Shown: positions 1 to 7,012 of the stretch, in pieces
Position numbering within the stretch: the stretch's first letter is position 1
How the letters are laid out: the number at the start of each line of letters is the position of its first letter
NCBI RefSeq assembly: GCF_014646755.1
Contig: NZ_BMNW01000011.1
Location: 68,804 to 111,850 of the forward strand
DNA from: Pseudomonas asuensis
Lineage (GTDB): Bacteria; Pseudomonadota; Gammaproteobacteria; Pseudomonadales; Pseudomonadaceae
DNA length: 43,047 nt
Direction of reading: 5' to 3'
Translations under genes and position numbers: made by a program
The notes under the pieces: model-generated
Told to the model about the DNA's origin: nothing
The model's input: the letters and a program-made list of their open reading frames with translations, nothing else
Database searches by the model: none

Positions 1-157
1 GGCGAGCGGAGCGCTGCAAGTCCGGTTTACCGGACTGGAAGAAGTGAGCCGAACGCAGTGAGGGAAGGATGCCGCCCGAAGGGTCGAGACCCCGGCTCGA
101 CAGGCAGCCCGACCCAAAGGGGCACTCCCAGTCCTGAGAGTTCCCGCATGCGTGAAT
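1..157 (+). repeat. R-block copy 1 (partial, cut by window edge)
   Basis: This is the 3' part of a structured block that recurs at 1612-2105, 4651-5144, 10507-10869 and, degenerate, at 12098-12215. It contains the hairpin AGTCCGG-TTTA-CCGGACT (19-36), where the 1612 copy has AGGCCGG-CTTG-CCGGCCT, a compensated base-pair change. It ends on the dyad TTCCCGCATGCGTGAA. No convincing gene is seen inside. Confidence 0.8.
141..156. repeat. Dispersed dyad TTCCCGCATGCGTGAA, copy 1
   Basis: A 16-bp near-palindrome that closes the R-block. Other copies are at 623, 2089, 5128 and 31369. Function unknown; a protein-binding or recombination site is possible. Confidence 0.7.
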
Positions 158-172
158 TTCAGTTGGAGATAG

Positions 173-427
173 TTATATTGTGGTTTTGAGGTACTTGACG
201 AGATCGTCTGCCTGACTTCGGGTGTCGCAATCCTCAACCCAGATATGTAATCCATCTGCGTCCTGCGCAAAGATTCCAAAGAACTCCGCATCGCAATCTT
301 CACATTCTTCAACGCAATCATCTTTGATAATGCAGCCACGAATCTGGAAGTTTCCAGTCCAAGATTCAGGCAAATCGAAGATTTTTTTTGAGTGACTTGT
401 TCCTGTGTCCACGTAATTGAGATTCAT
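173..427 (-). CDS. Acidic small protein of unknown function
   Basis: An 84-residue, strongly acidic protein with a cluster of cysteines near residues 32-45 (CIIKDDCVEECEDCD) that might bind metal. I do not recognise the family. The start is supported by GCAGGAGTC ending 6 bases before the ATG at 427. It is the first of six genes driven by the shared operator, promoter and CGGCAA-hairpin leader, which is the best evidence that it is real and co-regulated with the methylase-free small genes, the LPD29-like gene and the DGQHR gene downstream. Acidic small proteins on plasmids are sometimes DNA mimics, but nothing here proves that. Confidence 0.7.
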   Translation of the reverse strand: MNLNYVDTGTSHSKKIFDLPESWTGNFQIRGCIIKDDCVEECEDCDAEFFGIFAQDADGLHIWVEDCDTRSQADDLVKYLKTTI

Positions 428-561
428 ATATAGACTCCTGCGAAGGACTGACCCGAAGCGGTTGCCGCCGCCTGTATCGGGGTTAGTAGGAATGCCCTAC
501 CAACAGAGACAGTATCCCCTATCTGGGCTTTTATGTCAATGTCTGTATAATATTGTTATAC
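428..561 (-). promoter_or_regulatory. Operator-promoter-leader module, copy 1
   Basis: Read on the minus strand: operator GTATAA-N5-TTATAC (561-545), -35 TTGACA (539-534), a 17-bp spacer, -10 GATACT (516-511), a short hairpin TGGTAGG/CCTACTA, then the leader hairpin at 481-452 (CCCGA outer stem, GGCGG/CCGC inner stem, CGGCAA loop), then GCAGGAGTC before the ATG at 427. The remaining gene-free part up to 749 holds one GCATGC dyad and a long hairpin at 708-753. Confidence 0.8.
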
Positions 562-622
562 ATACACCATGTCTGATGTTCTTAGAGTCGTCGTTTGTGG
601 CATCCACTTCCAACTCTGAGAA

Positions 623-638
623 TTCCCGCATGCGTGAA
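623..638. repeat. Dispersed dyad TTCCCGCATGCGTGAA, copy 2
   Basis: The same 16 bases as at 141, but in a different context: no R-block body flanks it, only the shared 'ctctgagaa' like approach. Confidence 0.7.
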
Positions 639-707
639 CGGGATATGCAGGTCAGATATCTTGTCTACCTTGAGACTCTAATAAGCTGCGGCCTGAAAAC
701 GGAGCAC

Positions 708-753
708 CTAGTAATAAGGGTGCGGCAGTTTGCTGCCGCACCCTTATTACTAG
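708..753. terminator. Perfect 21-bp-arm hairpin, likely bidirectional terminator
   Basis: The arms at 708-728 and 733-753 are perfectly complementary, with a 4-base loop. The stem covers the stop codon of the gene at 750-1088. There is no clear U-run, so a terminator role is likely but not certain. Confidence 0.5.
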
Positions 754-1088
754 GGATGATACCGGCAGGCAGCTAGTGAAGGATCATTGCATTCTTCACA
801 GTAGGCCATTTCTTCTTCCTCGCACCCGTCAAAGTATCCTGTCCTATAGCTGATGGCCAGACAGTCTACATCTGCCAAGAATGGTGGAATTATAAGGTTT
901 CCGTTTGCCTCTTTTCCGTATCGAGGTTTTTTAGCAAGCGCTTGGTCTCTTCCTACTTCGTAGGCCATATGAGCCGCCCAAAGCAATTCCTCACAGACAT
1001 CTTCTGTCGGACCATAAACATCTATTGAAAGTGAAGCATTGATGTATTGAATACGTGCGTCGTAGGTGGCTTTCAATGCATTACACAT
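750..1088 (-). CDS. Hypothetical protein, 112 aa
   Basis: A 112-residue protein without a recognised domain. It has an acidic, cysteine-containing C-terminal part (CEEEEMAYCEEC) that could form a small metal site. The start at 1088 is preceded by GAGGG at a good distance. It lies downstream of the gene at 1154-1477 on the same strand, separated by a perfect hairpin at 1119-1144, and it lacks its own CGGCAA leader, so it probably depends on read-through or on an unseen promoter. Its stop codon lies within the 708-753 hairpin. Confidence 0.65.
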   Translation of the reverse strand: MCNALKATYDARIQYINASLSIDVYGPTEDVCEELLWAAHMAYEVGRDQALAKKPRYGKEANGNLIIPPFLADVDCLAISYRTGYFDGCEEEEMAYCEECNDPSLAACRYHP

Positions 1089-1118
1089 ATCTATTCCCTC
1101 GGTAATTCATCTACGATC

Positions 1119-1144
1119 ACGTGCGTACTAAAAAGTACGCACGT
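1119..1144 (-). terminator. 11-bp perfect hairpin between minus-strand genes
   Basis: The arms ACGTGCGTACT and AGTACGCACGT surround four bases. On the minus strand the loop is TTTT. It lies just after the stop of the gene at 1154-1477, so a terminator or mRNA-stabilising hairpin is likely. Confidence 0.5.
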
Positions 1145-1153
1145 CACATGGCA

Positions 1154-1477
1154 CTAAGCGGTGGCTTGCTTGGAAAACGCTTTGTTTAGTAACTCAGCAA
1201 ACAATTCGGCATAGGCTGAACATGGAAATTCAGCCACGCAATCCATTACGGATAGTTCCGTGACGTTCTCCAATTCTCCAATTACTGCATAAGCTGTAAC
1301 TGAGTCATCAGTAGGAACATTGATAACCTTGAACGATTTGAACTCGTTGAGCTGATTTAAAGAATCAAACCAGAACATAGTTGGTATTTTCTGCCAGTTG
1401 CGATCTGTTGCACGACACTCACGCTCGGTTATACGAGAAAGTGCTATAGCCATTTCGTTAATTGGACTTAGGGGCAT
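1154..1477 (-). CDS. Hypothetical protein, 107 aa
   Basis: A 107-residue protein of unknown family with no membrane segment and no obvious catalytic motif. The start at 1477 follows GCAGGAGTC. It belongs to the group controlled by the shared operator and CGGCAA-hairpin leader (module copy 2), and a complete R-block sits just upstream of that module. This context suggests a role in the same early or regulated accessory programme as the DGQHR protein and the LPD29-like protein, but the sequence itself gives no function. Confidence 0.65.
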   Translation of the reverse strand: MPLSPINEMAIALSRITERECRATDRNWQKIPTMFWFDSLNQLNEFKSFKVINVPTDDSVTAYAVIGELENVTELSVMDCVAEFPCSAYAELFAELLNKAFSKQATA

Positions 1478-1611
1478 AAAAAGACTCCTGCGAAGGCTTG
1501 ACCCGAAGCGGTTGCCGCCGCCTGTATCGGGGCTGGTAGGACTGCCCTACCAACACAGATAGTATCGCCTATTCGTCCTCTCGTGTCAATGTCTGTATAA
1601 CTATATTATAC
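1478..1611 (-). promoter_or_regulatory. Operator-promoter-leader module, copy 2
   Basis: Operator GTATAA-N5-TTATAC at 1595-1611, -35 TTGACA-type (TTGACA read from 1589-1584), 17-bp spacer, -10 GATACT at 1566-1561, hairpin TGGTAGG/CCTACCA (1534-1552) and leader hairpin 1502-1531 with the CGGCAA loop, then GCAGGAGTC. It is almost identical to copies 3 and 6. Confidence 0.85.
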
Positions 1612-2105
1612 ATCATAATACACTTGACGCTCTTCGGGTGATGCTCTAGCTGGTGAGTCGTTTGTGACCCATAAACCCTAGCGCGACCGCTTGCGGTCGC
1701 TTCCGATTGCATGACTTACAAGCAGCGCTACCGCTGCTGGTGGTGCCCTGCGCAGTATGAGTTCGTAGCGACAGGCCGGTGGACCTCGGGACGGGCCGCC
1801 GTCAAGGGCAGAAGCGAAGCGTCCCTGGACGGCATAGGCACGGCTCGTGGTACACCTTTTGGACTGTGCTGCAACTCATCCAGCAGGGCACCTGGTACGG
1901 GATCGCAGAAGACATGCGGCAAGCCTTGCCATAGCAAGGCGCTGCAAGGGCGAGCGGAGCGCTGCAAGGCCGGCTTGCCGGCCTGGAAGGAGTGAGCCGA
2001 GCGCAGCGAGGGAAGGATGCCGCCCGAAGGGTCGAGACCCCGGCTCGACAGGCAGCCCGACCCAAAGGGGCACTCCCAGTCTTGAGAGTTCCCGCATGCG
2101 TGAAT
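1612..2105 (+). repeat. R-block copy 2 (complete, structured, apparently non-coding)
   Basis: About 494 bp, collinear with 4651-5144 at an offset of exactly 3,039 bp. It contains a string of hairpins: GCGACCGC/GCGGTCGC, AGCAGCG/CGCTGCT, GCCTTGC/GCAAGGC and AGGCCGG/CCGGCCT. It ends on the GCATGC dyad. One reading frame stays open in the copies but lacks a Shine-Dalgarno sequence, and the differences between copies are mostly amino-acid changing, so I treat the block as structural DNA or RNA. Confidence 0.8.
2089..2104. repeat. Dispersed dyad TTCCCGCATGCGTGAA, copy 3
   Basis: Terminal dyad of R-block copy 2, identical to those at 141 and 623. Confidence 0.7.
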
Positions 2106-2135
2106 GATAAGCTGTATGGAGAGGCTATGTTCGAT

Positions 2136-2519
2136 TTACTGCCAGCTGTCGGAATGAATCTTCGTAAATACCCAATCCCAGTAGCCAAGTAAAGAATAAT
2201 CCTTGGATACTGCCTGCCGCCATTTCGCGATAGTGTAATAACTATGCTCAGTTTGCCCTTTATCCTGACAAGCTTCCTCAAGTTCACTTGAGCTAATTTT
2301 TTTATCAGTGAGAGGATATGGACAGGTATCTACTTCGTAGCCACAAAGTTTGTATTGGTCATGCCACGTATTCATGCATCCAGAACATGAAATTTGTTGC
2401 GTTACATACGTATCACTTCTTCCCATACCAAATCCCCAAAGCGCGTCTCCATTACAATATATGCAGCGCTGCCCCTTTAACTCTACATAACGTTCTTCTG
2501 AAATTTGTACACTACGCAT
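2136..2519 (-). CDS. Zinc-ribbon-like hypothetical protein
   Basis: A 127-residue protein with two CxxC pairs (CIYC near residue 19 and CSGC near residue 45), the layout of a small zinc ribbon, followed by a Trp/Tyr-rich tail. I chose ATG 2519 because GCAGGAGTC lies just upstream, the same ribosome-binding sequence as in the six promoter modules. Immediately before it lies a hairpin with the same CGGCAA loop but a different stem (2537-2556). The gene therefore shares the leader control element without the promoter, and is probably cotranscribed from 2981. Function unknown. Confidence 0.65.
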   Translation of the reverse strand: MRSVQISEERYVELKGQRCIYCNGDALWGFGMGRSDTYVTQQISCSGCMNTWHDQYKLCGYEVDTCPYPLTDKKISSSELEEACQDKGQTEHSYYTIAKWRQAVSKDYSLLGYWDWVFTKIHSDSWQ

Positions 2520-2556
2520 CTTTGACTCCTGCATTTCTTTCAGTTGCCGCTGAAAG
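2520..2556 (-). promoter_or_regulatory. CGGCAA-loop hairpin leader without promoter (copy 7)
   Basis: On the minus strand the stem CTTTCAG/CTGAAAG closes the six-base loop CGGCAA, then come 5 bases and GCAGGAGTC. The stem sequence is unrelated to the other copies; only loop, stem architecture and Shine-Dalgarno context are kept. Confidence 0.7.
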
Positions 2557-2558
2557 CA

Positions 2559-2981
2559 TTAAACTTCATAGTACCCATCTAAGGCACCGCTGATAATCGC
2601 AGCATGTAGCTTCTGAGGTGAGTGAGCCACCTTCCCATCAACCCACTCAGAATAAGCCAACTCAACGTCACCCAGGTCAATATAGTTTTCGTGATACTCC
2701 TGCCATACAATCAGCATATGAAGTAAGTCCTTCCTGCTGTCGTCGGCAACGACTACGCCTGCTCTTTGCAAAGATTCCACAATCAGATTGATGTCCAGAT
2801 GCTCTACGGGATGTCCTTCAATGTCGGATGAATAGGCAGCATTGTCTAACAACGCCCCCACCGGATCGGCCAAACCGTTCTCTGTCTTATAGAGAAATTC
2901 CCCATCTATGATCGACTCTTGAGCTTGTGACGTTAAATGATTACAAATCATCGCTGACACTGCTATCAGTGTGCTGTTCAT
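2559..2981 (-). CDS. Hypothetical protein, 140 aa
   Basis: A 140-residue acidic protein with no recognised domain; the first 20 residues are mildly hydrophobic but not a convincing signal peptide. The start at 2981 is preceded by AAGAGAG. It ends 40 bases before the zinc-ribbon gene at 2519, with the CGGCAA hairpin between the two, so they form one transcription unit. The methylase gene at 3033 lies just upstream on the same strand. Confidence 0.6.
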   Translation of the reverse strand: MNSTLIAVSAMICNHLTSQAQESIIDGEFLYKTENGLADPVGALLDNAAYSSDIEGHPVEHLDINLIVESLQRAGVVVADDSRKDLLHMLIVWQEYHENYIDLGDVELAYSEWVDGKVAHSPQKLHAAIISGALDGYYEV

Positions 2982-3032
2982 AAGTTTCTCTCTTGTGAAG
3001 GTAGGTCTATCGGTGATGTAACAACAGACGTC

Positions 3033-3917
3033 TTAGGCAGCCAGTTGATACGTACCAGATGCAACCCGCACAAAATAGCGTTCGTCCTGTACAACCTGCC
3101 TAATTTTGGCTTGCCAGTGCTTATTGTTTTTTGTCCGTGCATACGGCTCGATAAGCACATTGATTTGCTGAAGAGTTAGTGTCTTGTTCCCTTGTAAGAG
3201 TCGCCGAACAGCTGCTCTCCAGGTGATACCTGTCATGGCCGCTGCTCTTTGCTCAATAGTCGCAAGAAAGAAAAGGGAATCTTTACCACGGCGAAAAATC
3301 AGAAGTTTTTCATGGGCTATACGAATGATCTTTCCTGAGTATGAACGTGAATTTGACTGACAATTGTGTTGGACCTTGATGATTTCATCGACAAGTTTGC
3401 CAGGGGCTATACGCTCAACTAGAGATGATAGGTTGTAGTAAGCTCCTTCTCGTCTAAGATTCCCCATCAAAATGCCGTAATGTCCCCCTTTTTCCACGCA
3501 GTCGTGAATGTTCATGACCGCGAGTTCAAGCGCTTCTGCAAACTCTGGCATACGCATGCGGCTCATGTCCCAAGGGTTTTCCTCCCCCCAGACATTACCG
3601 CTGTAATGAATCATATCCGCATAGGGGGGGTGCCAAAACGCACTGTGAGCGTCCTCCCCTGTAAAAGCTCTTAGATCGTCTAAAAGCAGGTTGAAACCTT
3701 GATGTAAATCTGTCCCCACAAACTTCAGTCCTAGTTCCGCCGCTACCTGGACAGAAGTCCCTCCACCGATGCTTGGATCAACAGCAATCCCTGATTTGTT
3801 ACGGTGATAGGTTTCAAAAAAGCTTTTAATGATATGACCAGTGCAATTCCCCCGGTATTCATTGTCACCCCAGTGACCTCGGTCTGGATAGCCAACAACA
3901 GATGATTCAAATTTCAT
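3033..3917 (-). CDS. DNA N4/N6 methyltransferase with C-terminal helix-turn-helix-like region
   Basis: A 294-residue SAM-dependent DNA methylase of the N4-cytosine/N6-adenine class. Residues 47-55 (DPSIGGGTS) are the SAM-binding motif I, with an acidic residue after VGTD near 70, and residues 96-99 (HPPY) are the catalytic motif IV, a variant of D/N/S-PPY. The C-terminal 75 residues look like a helical DNA-binding domain. No restriction endonuclease lies beside it, so it is an orphan, of the kind that protects an incoming plasmid from host restriction. The start at 3917 overlaps the stop of the upstream gene (ATGA), indicating translational coupling. Target specificity cannot be read from the sequence. 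Confidence 0.8.
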   Translation of the reverse strand: MKFESSVVGYPDRGHWGDNEYRGNCTGHIIKSFFETYHRNKSGIAVDPSIGGGTSVQVAAELGLKFVGTDLHQGFNLLLDDLRAFTGEDAHSAFWHPPYADMIHYSGNVWGEENPWDMSRMRMPEFAEALELAVMNIHDCVEKGGHYGILMGNLRREGAYYNLSSLVERIAPGKLVDEIIKVQHNCQSNSRSYSGKIIRIAHEKLLIFRRGKDSLFFLATIEQRAAAMTGITWRAAVRRLLQGNKTLTLQQINVLIEPYARTKNNKHWQAKIRQVVQDERYFVRVASGTYQLAA

Positions 3918-4204
3918 GATCTCAACGCCGCCTTAACAAAGTTCACGATACTTGCTGCATGACTAACCGCCAGGAGCGCATGCTCGTCACCCCTCTCAGC
4001 AGCATTTATTAAATCGAGAAGACTATATCCATCCCTCAAAAGGAGGGCGCGGGTGACTTCTATAACAACCCGTTGTTCGCTTGGGCCAGTGTCGGTCGAG
4101 ATATCATCTAGGATGTTTTCATCCCGTAATGAAAGGATTTGAATGACCTTAGTAATGGTCTGTCGCTCACAATTGGCTGAAGCAGTATCTTCAAGAATGT
4201 TCAT
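3914..4204 (-). CDS. Hypothetical protein, 96 aa, coupled to the methylase
   Basis: A 96-residue, mostly helical, acidic protein without a recognised family. It starts at 4204 after GAGGACGGCTGC and its stop overlaps the methylase start by 4 bases. The overlap suggests a partner or regulator of the methylase, but this is only inferred from position. A terminator-like hairpin at 4228-4249 separates it from the zinc-ribbon gene upstream. Confidence 0.6.
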   Translation of the reverse strand: MNILEDTASANCERQTITKVIQILSLRDENILDDISTDTGPSEQRVVIEVTRALLLRDGYSLLDLINAAERGDEHALLAVSHAASIVNFVKAALRS

Positions 4205-4227
4205 GCAGCCGTCCTCACTTCAAATAA

Positions 4228-4249
4228 AGCAGGGAGATACCTCCCTGCT
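4228..4249 (-). terminator. Rho-independent terminator after the 4259-4516 gene
   Basis: On the minus strand the stem AGCAGGGAG/CTCCCTGCT closes a 4-base loop and is followed by TTATTT. It lies 10 bases after the stop of the zinc-ribbon gene. Confidence 0.65.
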
Positions 4250-4258
4250 CTGATTGCG

Positions 4259-4516
4259 TTAAATGGTTGAATGAGGATCGCGATGGATACCGCTAGCAAA
4301 TTCCTTGAAGTCGGTTAGGTCGAGAAAATCATGTTGAATTTGGAAATCATATGCAGGGCGCAGCGCCTGGCCTGACATCCACCGATAGAGATGTAGGCAT
4401 CCTTCCTTTATAGCCACAGTGGAGGGGAGTGATACAAATGTTCCACACTTTGGGCAGGGTGCATCAATGGTTGTGGCGTTGTCACTGGCTTGAGTTGTAG
4501 ATTTGGTATGGCTCAT
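4259..4516 (-). CDS. Small zinc-ribbon-like protein, 85 aa
   Basis: An 85-residue protein with a single CPKC pair near residue 21 and another cysteine about 17 residues later, suggesting a partial zinc ribbon. The start at 4516 follows GCAGGAGTC. It is driven by module copy 3, the nearly exact duplicate of copy 2, and R-block copy 3 lies further upstream. A terminator follows, so it is probably a single-gene unit. Function unknown. Confidence 0.65.
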   Translation of the reverse strand: MSHTKSTTQASDNATTIDAPCPKCGTFVSLPSTVAIKEGCLHLYRWMSGQALRPAYDFQIQHDFLDLTDFKEFASGIHRDPHSTI

Positions 4517-4650
4517 AAAAAGACTCCTGCGAAGAACTGACCCGAAGCGGTTGCCGCCGCCTGTATCGGGGCTGGTAGGACTGCCCTACCAACACAGATA
4601 GTATCGCCTATTCGTCCTCTCACGTCAATGTCTGTATAACTATATTATAC
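4517..4650 (-). promoter_or_regulatory. Operator-promoter-leader module, copy 3
   Basis: Same elements as copy 2 shifted by 3,039 bp: operator 4634-4650, -35 at 4628-4623, -10 at 4605-4600, leader hairpin 4541-4570 with CGGCAA loop, GCAGGAGTC. Confidence 0.85.
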
Positions 4651-5144
4651 GTAATAATACGCTTGACGCTCTTCGGGTGATGCTCTAGCTGGTGAGTCGT
4701 TTGCGACCCATAAACCCTAGCGCGACCGCTTGCGGTCGCTTCCGATTGCATGACTTACAAGCAGCGTTACCGCTGCTGGTGGTGCCCTGCGCAGTATGAG
4801 TTCGTAGCGACAGGCCGGTGGACCTCGGGACGGGCCGCCGTCAAGGGCAGAAGCGAAGCGTCCCTGGACGGCATAGGCACGGCTCGTGGTACACCTTTTG
4901 GACTGTGCTGCAACTCATCCAGCCGGGCACCTGGTACGGGATCACAGAATACATGCGGCAAGCCTTGCCATAGCAAGGCGCTTCAAGGGCGAGCGGAGCG
5001 CTGCAAGGCCGGCTTGCCGGCCTGGAAGGAGTGAGCCGAGCGTAGCGAGGGAAGGATGCCGCCCGAAGGGTCGAGACCTTGGCTCGACAGGCAGCCCGAC
5101 CCAAAGGGGCACTCCCTGCCCTAAGTTTTCCCGCATGCGGGAAT
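4651..5144 (+). repeat. R-block copy 3 (complete)
   Basis: Collinear with copy 2 with scattered substitutions. The AGGCCGG/CCGGCCT hairpin is at 5006-5023. It ends on TTCCCGCATGCGGGAA (5128-5143), here a perfect palindrome. The rest of the gap to 5217 holds no gene. Confidence 0.8.
5128..5143. repeat. Dispersed dyad copy 4, perfect palindrome
   Basis: TTCCCGCATGCGGGAA, differing from the other copies by one base that completes the symmetry. Confidence 0.7.
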
Positions 5145-5217
5145 TTCAGCCCAAGAAGGTAGTTAATGTAAAGTAAGGCAATAATAAACCGCCTCTTAGA
5201 GACGGTTGCAAAGTTTC

Positions 5218-5754
5218 TTAATATTCACAATTGTGGCTGCGTCTTTCTTTGCACAACTGCAATAAAAGTCTTAAGGCTCGATCCTTATTTGCAGTTGCAT
5301 CAATCTCGGTTAATTCGATAGGGGTCCATGCCCGCTTCTCTTGAATCAGGTCTAACTCCAGTCCTCGTGAGGTAAGTTGTTCCAATTCATATTCTATATC
5401 TCTCACATCACCGTAAGCGCTTTGTTGACACTCATCCGGGAAGAGCATTATTAACTCAGGGTAATCACACAATACACACCAAGATGGGAGTGTAGGTTTG
5501 GACTCCAATTGAAGGCCATTAGGCTGATTCAAGCAGAGCGCGTTATTCACAAAAGCCCGATGAACATCGATAAGAGCGGCATAGGATTTTTCTTCATCTG
5601 AGAATGCTGAGTTGGAGCCTAGTGCTACTTGCCATTTCCGACCATGGTTAGACAATGCGGTTATCGTTGCCAAATGAACAAAGACTTCTTGCGTTAACTC
5701 ATGAGGATCATGGGAAAGGTACTTGCTACGTTCAACAAGCATTATATCTGGCAT
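5218..5754 (-). CDS. Hypothetical protein, 178 aa
   Basis: A 178-residue soluble protein with no recognised motif, with several cysteines in the middle (CVLCDYPE) that form one CxxC. I chose ATG 5754 because GGAGATCACC stands directly before it; an in-frame ATG four codons upstream has no such site. It lies downstream of the 5808 gene, separated by an 8-bp-arm hairpin (5771-5802). Function unknown. Confidence 0.65.
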   Translation of the reverse strand: MPDIMLVERSKYLSHDPHELTQEVFVHLATITALSNHGRKWQVALGSNSAFSDEEKSYAALIDVHRAFVNNALCLNQPNGLQLESKPTLPSWCVLCDYPELIMLFPDECQQSAYGDVRDIEYELEQLTSRGLELDLIQEKRAWTPIELTEIDATANKDRALRLLLQLCKERRSHNCEY

Positions 5755-5770
5755 GGTGATCTCCAAACGT

Positions 5771-5802
5771 TAAGCCCGAACCTTTTGCAAAGTCCGGGCT
5801 TA
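5771..5802 (-). terminator. Intergenic hairpin TAAGCCCG/CGGGCTTA
   Basis: Located between the 5808 stop and the 5754 start. It lacks a U-run, so it could be an attenuator or processing stem rather than a full terminator. Confidence 0.4.
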
Positions 5803-5807
5803 CATCA

Positions 5808-6053
5808 TCAGTTGACAGGCGAGAGCTGATTTACTGCTTCACATTTGTCCTGAGAAATCACATCATGATCATAGCCAAGCAGATCCCGAAGCAGGCCTAT
5901 CGATACTTCGAGCTGCATACCATTATCGAGAGTAGAAGCCGGAAAACACCGCTCTGCATCCGTGATACTACGGCATAGCTCGTCAATCTCACCTCCATGC
6001 TGGACGCGGATTGCCGTAAGGCTGATAAGGGTAGAGGTAGAATTGAGACTCAT
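5808..6053 (-). CDS. Hypothetical protein, 81 aa
   Basis: An 81-residue protein of unknown family. Residues 20-65 are predicted helical, with two lone cysteines. It starts at 6053, 5 bases after GCAGGAGTC, under module copy 4. That module carries compensatory changes in the leader stem, so this copy is old rather than a recent duplication. Confidence 0.65.
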   Translation of the reverse strand: MSLNSTSTLISLTAIRVQHGGEIDELCRSITDAERCFPASTLDNGMQLEVSIGLLRDLLGYDHDVISQDKCEAVNQLSPVN

Positions 6054-6187
6054 ACATTGACTCCTGCGAAGGATTGACCCTAGACGGTTGCCGCCGTCTG
6101 TATCGGGATTGGTAGGATTGTCCTACCAACAGGCACAGTATCGCCTAGCCAAACCAAAATGTCAATGCATGTATAAGTTTATTATAC
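6054..6187 (-). promoter_or_regulatory. Operator-promoter-leader module, copy 4 (diverged)
   Basis: Operator GTATAA-N5-TTATAC 6171-6187, -35 TTGACA 6165-6160, 17-bp spacer, -10 GATACT 6142-6137, hairpin around TGGTAGG/CCTACCA, leader hairpin 6078-6107. The inner stem is GACGG/CCGTC where copies 1-3 have GGCGG/CCGC, so paired positions change together while the CGGCAA loop is fixed. Confidence 0.8.
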
Positions 6188-6191
6188 TAAA

Positions 6192-6359
6192 TTATACGAA
6201 ATTGCTTTCCCAAGGTTCTATTCCTTTAGAACGACCTACGGCATTAGTAACTTCAAAAGCAATGGCGGCTTTCCCTTGATTCATCGTCGCCGCCATTTGG
6301 TTATCCCAACCCTCCTGGTTGGCTAAATAGGCTCTCAAATTTCGCCTCCGATTACTCAC
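6192..6359 (-). CDS. Small basic-start protein, 55 aa, coupled by GTGA overlap
   Basis: A 55-codon reading frame starting with GTG at 6359 whose first bases overlap the TGA stop of the 6356 gene (GTGA). The N-terminus is arginine-rich (MSNRRRNLRAYL) and the remainder resembles a short soluble protein ending SNFV. It ends just before the operator of module copy 4. No family is recognised. The four-base overlap and the lack of any other gene in this gap argue that it is translated by coupling. Confidence 0.5.
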   Translation of the reverse strand: MSNRRRNLRAYLANQEGWDNQMAATMNQGKAAIAFEVTNAVGRSKGIEPWESNFV

Positions 6360-6694
6360 AGAGTCGCTTTCAAATACAACTCCAATTGATCAATTGTGAT
6401 GTTGTAGAACTCGGGTACATTGTTTAAGCGATTATAGATGCGTTGACTATCAATCTGGATAGTCTGACCATTTGTGTCGATAGCACGTTGCAGGATGTCC
6501 TGTGCTTCCTCAACAGGTACAGTGCCATTTACATCATCATAGTTTTGTTCCCATGTGCCAGGACCTCCTTCGTCATGGCCATAGGCATAAATGATGTCGT
6601 CTAGTCTTTGCCATTGGCTCCATTGCGAGTCATACATCTGATTATTTTCTTCACAGGCCTCGATGAGGGCCAGCAAGCTCATTTTCTTAGTCAT
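6356..6694 (-). CDS. Hypothetical protein, 112 aa
   Basis: A 112-residue acidic protein with many Tyr/Trp/Gln residues and no recognised domain. ATG 6694 is preferred over an upstream ATG because CTGGAG lies 7 bases before it. It is cotranscribed with the small membrane gene upstream and with the overlapping 55-aa gene downstream. Confidence 0.6.
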   Translation of the reverse strand: MTKKMSLLALIEACEENNQMYDSQWSQWQRLDDIIYAYGHDEGGPGTWEQNYDDVNGTVPVEEAQDILQRAIDTNGQTIQIDSQRIYNRLNNVPEFYNITIDQLELYLKATL

Positions 6695-6736
6695 CCGCTT
6701 ACTCCAGGTGCCTTGCATATGGGATGTTATGCGAAC

Positions 6737-6883
6737 TCAAGAACGGTTTTCGTAGCATCTGCGCTTTTCACGCTCTGAGTCACGACGATTACCAGAAGTT
6801 ATAAGCCATGCAACAGATAAAATACCTGCACATACAGCCACATAAAATACATCCAGAAGATCAATATTCGTAAGATGCTCCAT
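6737..6883 (-). CDS. Small single-pass membrane protein, 48 aa
   Basis: A 48-residue protein with one hydrophobic segment (residues 9-28, FYVAVCAGILSVAWLIT) and a charged, arginine-rich tail. ATG 6883 is supported by GGGAGGTGAAGG directly upstream. Small one-segment proteins in conjugative plasmid accessory regions include entry-exclusion and toxin proteins, but no specific family is seen. Confidence 0.55.
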   Translation of the reverse strand: MEHLTNIDLLDVFYVAVCAGILSVAWLITSGNRRDSEREKRRCYENRS

Positions 6884-6962
6884 AGCCTTCACCTCCCGAG
6901 TGTTATGTGCCTGATTGCTTATACCCTTGCGTGTTAAGTCTTTAGGTATTGCGGGGCAAATC

Positions 6963-6980
6963 AAGACTTCCCCAAGTCTT
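6963..6980 (-). terminator. Hairpin AAGACTT/AAGTCTT after the KorA-like gene
   Basis: A 7-bp stem with a 4-base loop, followed on the minus strand by GATTTG. Lies 33 bases after the korA-like stop. Confidence 0.4.
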
Positions 6981-7012
6981 CATCAAGATTAGTACCACGC
7001 CAAAGATTCTGT

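Noticed and set aside
1711-1995. A 94-codon open frame inside the R-block, also at 4750 and 10606
   Set aside because: No Shine-Dalgarno sequence, differences between copies mostly change amino acids, and the block is dominated by hairpins. Its openness in all copies follows from near identity.
141-5143. TTCCCGCATGCGTGAA considered as type I-E-like CRISPR repeats
   Set aside because: Copies are single, hundreds to thousands of bases apart, without spacer-sized intervals or cas genes.
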